In this document: positions 21,853-29,792 of the stretch, piece by piece
Numbering within the stretch: position 1 is the first letter of the stretch
Layout of the letters: every line of letters starts with the position of its first letter
IMG/VR virus record: IMGVR_UViG_3300048929_000312
Span: 1 to 44,977 of that record
DNA: 44,977 bases
From: a virus
Strand: one strand, 5' to 3'
Translations under genes and position numbers: made by a program
Notes under the pieces: generated by a model
The model's database searches: none
What the model was told of the DNA's origin: nothing
The model's input: only the letters and a program-made list of their open reading frames with translations

Positions 21853-22325
21853 CACGTTGCCACCAATGCGCCCGCTGCGCTGCATGCGAGAGCACATCCC
21901 ACGGGGGTAATCTTGTTGGCCGCTAGATAGAGCGGGGGAGTGATCCCTGCTACCTCACACGCAGCGGCCTGAAGTTCCGAACAAATCCAACTGTCGGGCG
22001 CGCGCCAGTCGCGATTAAACATAAACGCAAAAATTGCGGTCGTGTCATAGGGCTTGCCGACTTGAGACTGCAAGAAACCATAGAAAGCGGCATCTTGCGC
22101 GGGAGTCGCAGGAAGGTTCATCACGACACGGCGCGAAAACTTCGCGTAATTGGGTGGCCGGATCTGGACACCCGGCGGCTTGCCACCGACCGAATCGGAG
22201 CGCGCGCCTAAAAGGTTGCTATCGGGTAGAATCGCGTCGACGTGACTGAAATGGCCCTGACTAAACCACGCAATCAATTGCGAGGAAATGGCATCTTGGC
22301 AAACGAACTGGAGCGCGGCCATCAT
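21852..22325 (-). CDS. permuted NlpC/P60 (YiiX-like) cysteine peptidase-like protein
   Basis: A 157-aa protein with the permuted papain-fold order: an early His in GHFSHVDAILPD (H28), a middle VMNLPATPAQDAAFYGFLQS, then GKPYD, and a late Cys in DSWICSELQAAACE (C115). Such enzymes act on acyl, amide or peptidoglycan-peptide bonds. Here it is expressed with small virion genes, so it may be a virion-associated wall or lipid hydrolase (inference). It overlaps the upstream gene by ATGA. Confidence 0.7.
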   Translation of the reverse strand: MMAALQFVCQDAISSQLIAWFSQGHFSHVDAILPDSNLLGARSDSVGGKPPGVQIRPPNYAKFSRRVVMNLPATPAQDAAFYGFLQSQVGKPYDTTAIFAFMFNRDWRAPDSWICSELQAAACEVAGITPPLYLAANKITPVGCALACSAAGALVAT

Positions 22326-22669
22326 TTGCCCTTGTGGATGTTGCGCTCGCCGCGCTCGACGCGCGCCGCCGCCTTGCGCACCGTCTCGCGGATGACATGG
22401 CGCGGAGTGCGGGGCATTTTCCAGGGTGGCCGTTTGTCGTTGCCTTTTTCGATATAGCCAAGCCGCTTGTATTCGGCCCGGATAGCCGATTTCGAATCAT
22501 ACACGACACCCGTTGCCTGCGACTGCACCGGGTCCATGATGTCGGACGCCAGGCGCGGACAAGGCAAATCGGAACGCTTCGGCGCCTCTCGCTCGGGCTT
22601 GGGAGGCAGCACGATCTCCTTGGAGAAGTCGATCAGCCCGAAGTTTTCCGAATAGGCGCGTCGAGCCAT
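22322..22669 (-). CDS. conserved phage protein, 115 aa
   Basis: Not assigned. A basic protein with a conserved-looking centre, LASDIMDPVQSQATGVVYDS followed by KSAIRAEYKRLGYIEKGND, and a basic C-terminal helix (ETVRKAAARVERGERNIHKG). The AIRAEYKRLGYIE region resembles short domains seen in many phage small proteins near structural genes. It is coupled by ATGA to the peptidase-like gene. Confidence 0.65.
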   Translation of the reverse strand: MARRAYSENFGLIDFSKEIVLPPKPEREAPKRSDLPCPRLASDIMDPVQSQATGVVYDSKSAIRAEYKRLGYIEKGNDKRPPWKMPRTPRHVIRETVRKAAARVERGERNIHKGK

Positions 22670-22672
22670 AGA

Positions 22673-22918
22673 TCAGTGCCCGCTCGTCTTTTTGATCTGC
22701 GTTGCGGCCTCGGCATGGAAACCCGCCTTTGCCAGCGCATCCGAGCTAAAGGACACTGCGTTGATTTGCTTGGCCAACTCCGTCGCCGCCTGCGGGTGAA
22801 TACACGCGTTGACGAGCTGCGTGGCGTTCCCGACGCCCGAGTTCATTTGCTTGGCAATTTCGATCGCCTGGGGATAGGAAATGCCGGACTGGCAAAGGGT
22901 GGCGGCGGAAACGGTCAT
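22673..22918 (-). CDS. hypothetical protein, 81 aa, two related halves
   Basis: Not recognised. It contains two similar helical blocks, SYPQAIEIAKQMNSG and HPQAATELAKQINAV, and a third weaker one (HAEAATQIKKTSG), so it appears to be built from a repeated roughly 30-residue helix-turn unit. Three bases separate it from the next gene. It may bind another virion part through these repeats. Confidence 0.65.
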   Translation of the reverse strand: MTVSAATLCQSGISYPQAIEIAKQMNSGVGNATQLVNACIHPQAATELAKQINAVSFSSDALAKAGFHAEAATQIKKTSGH

Positions 22919-22932
22919 GAATGCCTCTCAGT

Positions 22933-23409
22933 TCAGGCGGGGTTGAGGATACGGGGGCCACCGTTGGGGCCGGGCGGCGGCGTGGGCTCCATAGGGAGCA
23001 CACTGGCGACTGATCCCACCTCCGCAGCCGTTACGGTAACTGTCTCCGCACCGGGCAGCGGGCCGGGAGGTGCGCCATTCGAGGGTTCGAGCATCCCCTG
23101 AATCGTCGACATCAAATCCTGGCCGTACTTTTCCAGCTCGGGCGCGTGTGTCTCCAAAACTCCCACACCGGTCTCGATCACGTCCAAGGCCGCATCGAGC
23201 CGCGGCCCGGCCACGGCTGCCCGCTTTTCGAGCCCCTTCGCGCGCTGAAGTCGCGACTTAAGGCCGGCGAACTCCATGGGAGCGGGCAGGGTGGGAGTCG
23301 TCGGGCCCGTGGCCATTTCCAGATACTCCGGATGCTTTTGCAGGATCTCAAGCCGGAGCTTCAGATGCGCTATCGCAACGAAGGCGGTGAGGCGGTCCAT
23401 TTTCCCCAC
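22933..23409 (-). CDS. hypothetical protein, 158 aa
   Basis: Not recognised. The N-terminal half is helical and basic (RLTAFVAIAHLKLRLEILQK, LKSRLQRAKGLEKRAA), the middle is an amphipathic helix (VIETGVGVLETHAPELEKYG), and the end is Pro/Gly-rich (PMEPTPPPGPNGGPRI). It starts 16 bases before the degenerate rightward promoter element at 23425, with which it is divergent. The first (MGKM) or second Met may be used. Confidence 0.6.
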   Translation of the reverse strand: MGKMDRLTAFVAIAHLKLRLEILQKHPEYLEMATGPTTPTLPAPMEFAGLKSRLQRAKGLEKRAAVAGPRLDAALDVIETGVGVLETHAPELEKYGQDLMSTIQGMLEPSNGAPPGPLPGAETVTVTAAEVGSVASVLPMEPTPPPGPNGGPRILNPA

Positions 23410-23424
23410 GATAGGACCGGAAAG

Positions 23425-23446
23425 GTAACATTTCGTTTATATGGTG
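23425..23446 (+). promoter_or_regulatory. dispersed promoter/operator element, degenerate methyltransferase copy
   Basis: GTAACA TT TCGT TTA TATGG TG. The TCGT core and AT-rich centre are kept; the -35-like hexamer has two changes and the final half-site is altered. It points right, 92 nt before the 28-aa/methyltransferase pair. Confidence 0.45.
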
Positions 23447-23537
23447 TCGGGTTCGGCGTGGCGTTTGCCAAAGTCAAGTCTCTCTGAAAGACATTTTTCG
23501 CTTGGAGGTTGCGGTGGGGAGAGGTAGCGTGCGCGGT

Positions 23538-23624
23538 ATGACCGATTGGATCGTATTCGCCGTCTGCTTCACGATGTCGGCTATTGGAGCCATAACCGTC
23601 TACTCGCTTGCAAAGAAAACCTGA
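23538..23624 (+). CDS. 28-aa membrane micropeptide ahead of the methyltransferase
   Basis: Encodes MTDWIVFAVCFTMSAIGAIT then VYSLAKKT: one membrane helix with a basic cytoplasmic end. GAGAGG lies upstream, and its TGA shares a base with the methyltransferase ATG (TGATG), so the two are translated together. It could tether or regulate the enzyme, or act as an exclusion peptide. Confidence 0.6.
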   Translation: MTDWIVFAVCFTMSAIGAITVYSLAKKT

Positions 23625-24361
23625 TGCCCACACCGACCTATGATCCAGCGTTCTTCGAAATGGTTCGCCGCGACTCCAGACAATCCGCACAGCTCGTTGT
23701 CCCCAAGATCCTCGAACTATTTCAACCAACGTCGTTACTAGACGTTGGCTGCGGTACCGGCGAGTGGTTGGATGAGTTCAGCAAGCAAGGTGTCACGAAT
23801 TACCTCGGCATTGACGGGGACTACGTCGATTCCGGTCAACTTTCCATTCCAAAAGACAGGTACAAGCCCGTCGATCTGCGCCAACCATTCGACGTCGGTC
23901 GATTTGATATGGTGTGCTCGTTTGAGGTCGGCGAGCACCTGTCGGACGCTTGCTCCGATGGCTTTGTAGCCAGCTTGACGGCCGCCGCGCCCGTGGTGAT
24001 CTTCTCTGCCGCCATTCCCTACCAAGGGGGCGTCGATCACATCAACGAACGCTGGCAGTCTTATTGGGGACGAAAGTTTCAGGATCGCGGCTACATCGCC
24101 TTTGACCCGCTGCGGCCGGCGATTAAGCACAATAAAGAGATTGGTGTGTGGTATCGGCAAAACACCTTGGTCTACTGCATCCCATCCTCCGCACCGAAAA
24201 CGCTTCAACCGTGCGCAATAGAGGACCTAGATTTCGTGCATCCCGAACTCCACGAAATGATCATGGAGAACGTCCGAAACGCAATTCCCAATGGTACTAA
24301 ATCCGTTCAAGGGTTATTGAACGTCGCCAAGAGACGCATCGGCATCCGCCGGGCGAATTAA
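23624..24361 (+). CDS. class I SAM-dependent methyltransferase (cargo gene)
   Basis: A 245-aa enzyme. Motif I is SLLDVGCGTGEWLD (37-50), the acidic end of strand 2 is LGIDGDYVD (61-69), and motif IV-like FDMVCSFEVGEHL follows. The later part (FSAAIPYQGGVDHINERWQS, YWGRKFQDRGY, then WYRQNTLVYC) resembles methyltransferases found in surface-glycan clusters, so sugar or lipopolysaccharide methylation is a reasonable guess. It is not a DNA methyltransferase by motif: no DPPY or NPPY. It is convergent with the spike gene and their TAA stops interlock in TTAA (24358-24361). Lysogenic conversion of the receptor would fit this context. Confidence 0.8.
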   Translation: MPTPTYDPAFFEMVRRDSRQSAQLVVPKILELFQPTSLLDVGCGTGEWLDEFSKQGVTNYLGIDGDYVDSGQLSIPKDRYKPVDLRQPFDVGRFDMVCSFEVGEHLSDACSDGFVASLTAAAPVVIFSAAIPYQGGVDHINERWQSYWGRKFQDRGYIAFDPLRPAIKHNKEIGVWYRQNTLVYCIPSSAPKTLQPCAIEDLDFVHPELHEMIMENVRNAIPNGTKSVQGLLNVAKRRIGIRRAN

Positions 24362-27294
24362 CTGTTATATTGAACAACACCTTCCCATTGCGGAAGAGGC
24401 GCGTTGTATATGTTATAAAAGTGTGACGTCCAAATCCCATCGTAGCCAAAGGTGTAGAACGAGGGAAATTCTCCACCCTGAGTATTCAAAATCATATCGT
24501 CACAGCATTGCTTGTAGATAGCAGTTTGTTGCGGAGCATTCATAGAAGCACGACGCAGCGAGTTGACGATCCACCAAGGTTCTAAGAAAAATTGCGCGGA
24601 GATAGAAGCCGTCGTCGATCCGAACACTTCGTAAGTACCGTTACCTCCGGTGCCGCTAAGATATCTAGAGACCTTCGTGAAGCCATTTGCCCCGCCGAAT
24701 GGTGAACCCGACCAATAGACGGTTTCGCCAATCTGGATGGGATCCCCCGTGTGACCCGAAACCGTCATCGTACCGCTGCCATCCGCATTGCCGGTAATCG
24801 TTACGGTGCCGGTGCCATAACTGAAGAAATATTCAATGGTCTGGGTCGCCACGTAGTTCGACGCCATCGAGCTCGCATCGAGCGCGAGAGTAAGTGCCGT
24901 ATCACTGCCAGATGTGACCTTGTAGACCCCCGACAGTCCAGCCCACGCACCCGTGAAGTTGACTTGAACCCACGTCAGCGACGGATAGGTCTGAACGTTT
25001 TGTTGACCGCCATTGCCAAAGCAATTTGTCGAATTTGACTGAATCGTCACAACGCAGGGATTGGTGTTAGTCGCCTGCGTCATATTGACGGTCATGTGAC
25101 CTTGGGGATCATTATCGCCGTTATAATCCGTCGACCAGGCACCTTCGTAATTACAAATGCGGACGATCGGATTCGCCCACTTACGCCCCCAAGCCGCCCA
25201 ATCTTGAAATGAAGTGAGAAGCCCTTCGAGCTTCATCTCTACCGGACCGACCGATTGACTCGGCGTTACCGTCCAAGTGCTCCCGGAACCACCGGTAACC
25301 TGCGTCCCATACGTCAACCCCGCGCCGACAAGAATAGGCGGCTGAGTATCGGTGCGTAACGCGCCGAACTTCACGGAACTGACCGTCAACGTTGTGCCCG
25401 AAATCGTTCCAATGAAATCGGCATAGGTTATATATTGGGTTAAGAAATAGGTTTCAGCAATTTGCTGCTGTTGTGTAGCATTTCCAGCATAGGTCACGCT
25501 ATAATCGTAAGCGTTCAGCACTTCAGAAGTCGCACCAAGTACAGTCGTGCCATAGTAATTCGTGCAACAAACGGTTGTCGCCCAATTGTAAGCTGGACTA
25601 GCATTCGATTTGATAGCAACAACAGAGCTGCCGGCACTGCTGAAGGTCATTGCTGCACCGCCCTGCGTAGCAGAGACAGTGATCGTTGACCCAATCGTCT
25701 TAACATAGACGACTTGCGCATAGATATATCCACCTGGCAAAGATGACGGTGACGCGAAGGAAACCGCGTCATTCACCGCAAAAGTGTTGCCAGGAATGGA
25801 AATATTCGACGAACCGCCTCCTGCAAATGCCGCGGCAAGATATCCCGGCGTACGCACGCTCGCTGCGCGCGGATCACTAAAGTTCGTGCCAGATTTGTAG
25901 GTGCCGCTCTGAACGCCGAGTACAATCTGGTACTGCGTCTGCGTCTTTGAATTTGGACTGCCGTAGATCGCGTTGATGGCCTGACCTAGATTCGAAAGGC
26001 CGTATCCATACCAATAGTTGTCGCTTCCTCCGGCACCCCCATCAGGAGACGACCACCACACGGTGGCCTTCGCATTGGCATAAGGTCCGGCAGTGAATCC
26101 TTGAGCAGTATTCCAACTTTCGTTTGGCCCCTCATACCGCGGGACCATCCACGAAGCTTTACCTGTGTCTTGATACGTCGCTTTGACGTAGCTGGCGAGG
26201 CTGGTCATATAATCCGTCAGCGGCGTAAACGTGAGCCATGGCGTGACGAAATATGGATGAGCGCCTATTTCATAAGCAAGCGCTGCCATCACTTCCGGCG
26301 GCCATTCGTCAGCAACGCCCGATATGTTCGGGATGACTATCCAAGCCGCAAGGTCGGCATCGTAAATGCACTGCGACCAGCCCGCCGATACAGTATACGC
26401 AGCCGACGTTTGATAGTGAAACATCGGTCGTCCAGTGGTGCCGTTCAAACTTAGTGTATTCGCGTTGGTAGAACCGTTGCGGTCAAATTTGACCAGCAAC
26501 ACCATCTTGTCGGTCGGACCACCTGATGCGGAGACCCCCGTGCCATTTCCAGAGATGGTAAAGCTATCTCCGGATCCGGAGGTTAATCCAAGCGCCAAAT
26601 TCGAAAAAACGATCGGCCCGGAAAAACAAAGATAACTAGTTGGTCGACGCAACGCCCACGTTGTTATTCCGCCGGAAGGATCCTGCATGTTTAGAAACCT
26701 AATTACACCAGGGCGTCCGCGCTTGAGCTGGTTGATAAACTGCTGTCCAAAACCTCCCCAACTATACCCCTTTGCAATCGCTGCGGCTCGCGCCGCCGTA
26801 TCGTCATTGTGAAAGAAATGCAGATTGCTAACGCCTACCGTCGTAACGCGCATGTCGACGCGACATTGAATGTATCGACCCTGAAAATCGAAACTCGTAA
26901 AATTGAGCTGCGCTGCTAGAGTGGCACCTGACACCGCGAACGACTGAGGACCGGAAGACACCGCCGCGTAAGTGCCGACACCAGCAATCACGACTGTCGC
27001 GCCCGCGGAGGCCGCGTTAAAGGTCAGCGTGTAATCGCCCGGCCTTTCTGCCTGCGTCGGGATCGTGAAAACAAAAAATATGCCCCCGTCCTCGACAGTC
27101 GTCGGATAACCATTGGAGTCGTAGTTTCTCGGATCAATCTGAAAGCCGGAATTGGCAGTCCCACTTACGCTGGCGGTAAGTACGTTGTTTATGAACGGAA
27201 ACATCCCGAGATAGGAAAAACTGAGATTAACCTGAGTCTTGCCCCCATTATGGGATGATGAGCCGTTACCTGAAATCGACGACAAACCCAGCAT
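24358..27294 (-). CDS. tail spike with clan GH-A-like glycosidase region
   Basis: A 978-aa protein. The N-terminal 150 residues are beta-rich (GDYTLTFNAASAGATVVIAG). Residues about 195-730 look like a glycosidase barrel interrupted by beta inserts: GVIRFLNMQDP, WPPEVMAALAYEIGAHPYFV, then WMVPRYEGPNESWN with the Asn-Glu pair typical of the clan GH-A acid/base (N391, E392), and PIVRICNYEGAW with a second Glu (E717) suited as nucleophile. The C-terminus is again barrel-like or helical. It is probably a polysaccharide depolymerase that reaches the receptor. The coding region looks less GC-rich than neighbouring head genes. Family number cannot be fixed by eye. Confidence 0.7.
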   Translation of the reverse strand: MLGLSSISGNGSSSHNGGKTQVNLSFSYLGMFPFINNVLTASVSGTANSGFQIDPRNYDSNGYPTTVEDGGIFFVFTIPTQAERPGDYTLTFNAASAGATVVIAGVGTYAAVSSGPQSFAVSGATLAAQLNFTSFDFQGRYIQCRVDMRVTTVGVSNLHFFHNDDTAARAAAIAKGYSWGGFGQQFINQLKRGRPGVIRFLNMQDPSGGITTWALRRPTSYLCFSGPIVFSNLALGLTSGSGDSFTISGNGTGVSASGGPTDKMVLLVKFDRNGSTNANTLSLNGTTGRPMFHYQTSAAYTVSAGWSQCIYDADLAAWIVIPNISGVADEWPPEVMAALAYEIGAHPYFVTPWLTFTPLTDYMTSLASYVKATYQDTGKASWMVPRYEGPNESWNTAQGFTAGPYANAKATVWWSSPDGGAGGSDNYWYGYGLSNLGQAINAIYGSPNSKTQTQYQIVLGVQSGTYKSGTNFSDPRAASVRTPGYLAAAFAGGGSSNISIPGNTFAVNDAVSFASPSSLPGGYIYAQVVYVKTIGSTITVSATQGGAAMTFSSAGSSVVAIKSNASPAYNWATTVCCTNYYGTTVLGATSEVLNAYDYSVTYAGNATQQQQIAETYFLTQYITYADFIGTISGTTLTVSSVKFGALRTDTQPPILVGAGLTYGTQVTGGSGSTWTVTPSQSVGPVEMKLEGLLTSFQDWAAWGRKWANPIVRICNYEGAWSTDYNGDNDPQGHMTVNMTQATNTNPCVVTIQSNSTNCFGNGGQQNVQTYPSLTWVQVNFTGAWAGLSGVYKVTSGSDTALTLALDASSMASNYVATQTIEYFFSYGTGTVTITGNADGSGTMTVSGHTGDPIQIGETVYWSGSPFGGANGFTKVSRYLSGTGGNGTYEVFGSTTASISAQFFLEPWWIVNSLRRASMNAPQQTAIYKQCCDDMILNTQGGEFPSFYTFGYDGIWTSHFYNIYNAPLPQWEGVVQYNS

Positions 27295-28103
27295 CAGTAC
27301 ACATTTATCCCAATATCCGTCATGTATCGATTCAACCGAGCAGACACGTTGGCAGCATTGATGGAGCCACCAATGAAAGCAGCCGAAAGCTGATCACCAC
27401 AGAAGAAGCTTGGCGAGCCGCTCTGAACATTCAAGGCGAACACAGAAAGATCAATACTGGCGGGACCATCGCTTGTCGGTGTATCCGTCGCAACCGAAAC
27501 GCCATTGCGAAATAGAGCAGCAGAAGTAGTCCCATTTCGCGTTGCGATTGTCAGACCTTGACCATTGGCAACGGTCGCGGACGCACCTCCACCATTGCCA
27601 AACTGCCCGAAAGCACCACCTGAAAACTTCGTAAAGATATCTGACTTATTGTTTCCACCGACTAAATTAGAGCCGATTTGACACCACGTCTGATCTGCTG
27701 TGCGAGAGTTTAATTGGTATACACCCAATGAAGCATTCGCTGTCGTAAAATTGGGGGACGGTGCGGTCGTTGGATTAAAGCCAGTATCAAGATAGAACGT
27801 TGAAGCGTCACCGGTGTAGCCCTGATCTGCTGCGAAGCTCACAGTTCCGTTCTCGGTCGCTGCGAAATTGGTCGAGATGAGATTAAGTTTGGCAGTCGTG
27901 CGAGAGTTAGTGCCAAAAATGTAGAGCACATCCAGCTTTGAGAAGTCGCCATCTGCGACCAGCCCATTGATCAGACGAATGTACGCGTTCTGTTCTGTAG
28001 CGCTTAAGCCGGACGTCCGCGCGAGAAAAGCCGCGGCCTGCGCACTAGGCACAAGTCCGGATTTTTTCGCACTCAACAACGATCGACGTGCACCGATAAA
28101 CAT
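27294..28103 (-). CDS. spike-side virion protein with lectin-like beta region
   Basis: A 269-aa protein. A short helical head (ATEQNAYIRLINGLVADGDF, then SKLDVLYIFGTNSRTTAKLN) resembles a module repeated in many phage tail proteins. The rest is beta-rich with ATFYLDTGFNP-like, GVYQLNSRTADQTWCQIGSN and LTIATRNGTTSAALFRNGVS strands, suggestive of a concanavalin/LamG-type jelly roll. The end is LNRYMTDIGINVY. It abuts the spike gene, so both probably belong to one host-recognition unit. Confidence 0.65.
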   Translation of the reverse strand: MFIGARRSLLSAKKSGLVPSAQAAAFLARTSGLSATEQNAYIRLINGLVADGDFSKLDVLYIFGTNSRTTAKLNLISTNFAATENGTVSFAADQGYTGDASTFYLDTGFNPTTAPSPNFTTANASLGVYQLNSRTADQTWCQIGSNLVGGNNKSDIFTKFSGGAFGQFGNGGGASATVANGQGLTIATRNGTTSAALFRNGVSVATDTPTSDGPASIDLSVFALNVQSGSPSFFCGDQLSAAFIGGSINAANVSARLNRYMTDIGINVY

Positions 28104-28106
28104 AAG

Positions 28107-29342
28107 TTACCCCGGTAGGAGAGACAATTCTAACGTGAAGTCGGATGTGCTCGCCGGGGTCGGCGTTCCATCAACAATCGTGACAGCCCAAAGGCTAGTT
28201 GCCGTTCCGACTAGCGCTTTCCCGATGCCATCGAGGTTATAGACGGTCATCGTTCCGAGCTTCGAATTGGGAGCACTGAGGGTATAAATGCCTAGTAGGT
28301 TGGCCATATCGGCCACGTTCCACGTCGGCGCGGTCTTGTCAGTATAGGTGCCGTTTGATGGATTAGCCTTGAAGATCGCCACTTCGATCGAACCCGTGAC
28401 TGCAGTTCCTTTGAATTTTGCCGTGATACTCTGCAAAATTCCGTTGTTGCCAACCGAAAGAAGAGCGCCGGCAAACTGCATTACGCCGCCGATGACGTTC
28501 CCGGCCGAATAAGCGCTGGCAGTGACGGCTGGCGTAACAGAGACATCCGTGGTTGTCGGAGCAATAACGACGGGCGCGGAATTTGCAGGGAGCGCAAGGC
28601 CGTTCGCGTTCGAATCGCGGTTGGTGACCACAACGGCCGTATCGGACGCCGCCGGCAAGCTCGAACCGGCTCGCACTGTGGCAGTGTTGGTGCCATCCGT
28701 AATTTTTGCGATCGATCGGAGATCGCCGGCCGTGGTCAGTGAAAGCGGGCTCGTCTGCGCCGTGGTGTAAGTCGGTGCCCCAGTCGTTACGGCGGCTTGC
28801 GTCAACCCACCGCTTTGACCGGAGGTTGTCGAACCCTGCGCGACCGCGCCCGATGAGGACCCGGCCTTAATATTGACCAGCAAGTTACCCGCGTTGTCGA
28901 GCTGAAGCGGCGAGACGTTGCCTGACGTGATGGTGGTCGGCGTGGTGTTGAACTGACCAAGGACCAGCTCGCCGTTGGTCGGCGTGGCGCTGTTCTGCGT
29001 CGCGACCTGCAAGCCCCAACTGCCGATGGTGTTCGGGTCGACCTTGCCAATCGCCGTGGTCGCGCTCGCTTGAAGCGTGGCCTGCACCGCGAAGGTTCCA
29101 GTACCAACCACAGTCGCATTCAAGCTCGCCGCTGTTGCCTGCGCCGCAGTCACCGTGCCGCTAACAGGCTGCGTCACACCCGATCCGTCGACCTTCAGCG
29201 GCGTCATTGACGTGATGCCCTGAACGGTCAAGACGTTCGTCGTGGGCGAGCCCGCCGTGCCCAGCAGCATGCCGAGCGTGGTAATCGTACCCGTCCCCGA
29301 TGTGGGAACGCCGTTCGTAATGCCTACAACTGGATCGGCCAT
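28107..29342 (-). CDS. fibre-like virion protein, 411 aa
   Basis: A Thr/Ala/Ser/Gly-rich beta protein. It has repeated VSGTVTAAQATAASLNATVV-type strands and a QLDNAGNLLVNIKAG segment seen in many phage fibre or connector proteins. A C-terminal domain (from about 265) includes SAGNVIGGVMQFAGALLSVG, ITAKFKGTAVTGSIEVAIFK, and ends DFTLELSLLPG, which looks like a beta-sandwich. No catalytic motif. It lies between spike-side and portal-side genes, so it is probably part of the tail or head surface. Confidence 0.65.
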   Translation of the reverse strand: MADPVVGITNGVPTSGTGTITTLGMLLGTAGSPTTNVLTVQGITSMTPLKVDGSGVTQPVSGTVTAAQATAASLNATVVGTGTFAVQATLQASATTAIGKVDPNTIGSWGLQVATQNSATPTNGELVLGQFNTTPTTITSGNVSPLQLDNAGNLLVNIKAGSSSGAVAQGSTTSGQSGGLTQAAVTTGAPTYTTAQTSPLSLTTAGDLRSIAKITDGTNTATVRAGSSLPAASDTAVVVTNRDSNANGLALPANSAPVVIAPTTTDVSVTPAVTASAYSAGNVIGGVMQFAGALLSVGNNGILQSITAKFKGTAVTGSIEVAIFKANPSNGTYTDKTAPTWNVADMANLLGIYTLSAPNSKLGTMTVYNLDGIGKALVGTATSLWAVTIVDGTPTPASTSDFTLELSLLPG

Positions 29343-29345
29343 GAT

Positions 29346-29792
29346 TTAAAACCCGTACAGATAGAAGGTTGGAACGTAGGCGCCATTAATCACTGTGATC
29401 AGAAACGCCATGTTGAGGACCGAACCCGCGCCATTGTCGGCGTGGATTGTGATCGGGTCTGAGCCGACCGAGAGCGCAGCGGCAACGTTGAGGTTTGAAC
29501 CGCTAATGGAGAACAAGCCGCCAGGATTGCTAGTCAGCGTGTAGGTGTACGAGCCCGAGCCGTTGAGCACCGAGAGCACGCCGATAGTTGTTCCGACGGT
29601 TGCGGTGCTCAAAACGGTGGCGCTGGACAACTGAATCTGTTGCGAGCCAACGACGGGCATGCCGCCGCTCGACACAACAGTGACAGCCGTTCCCATGCCG
29701 TTAGCGGCGACGGAGACCGGCGTGCCGAGGCCATTCGCTGCTTCGGTTACGGGAATGCCGCCGGACGCGACGATGACGATCGGAAGGCTCAT
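29346..29792 (-). CDS. small Ig/cadherin-like virion protein
   Basis: A 148-aa protein. The first 50 residues are repeats of the form VASGGIPVTEAANGLGTPVS. The rest looks like one Ig/cadherin-like domain: TATVGTTIGVLSVLNGSGSY, then GLFSISGSNLNVAAAL, then PITIHADNGAGSVLNMAFLI. Such domains decorate phage surfaces and bind sugars weakly. Its start overlaps the portal stop by ATGA. Confidence 0.65.
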   Translation of the reverse strand: MSLPIVIVASGGIPVTEAANGLGTPVSVAANGMGTAVTVVSSGGMPVVGSQQIQLSSATVLSTATVGTTIGVLSVLNGSGSYTYTLTSNPGGLFSISGSNLNVAAALSVGSDPITIHADNGAGSVLNMAFLITVINGAYVPTFYLYGF

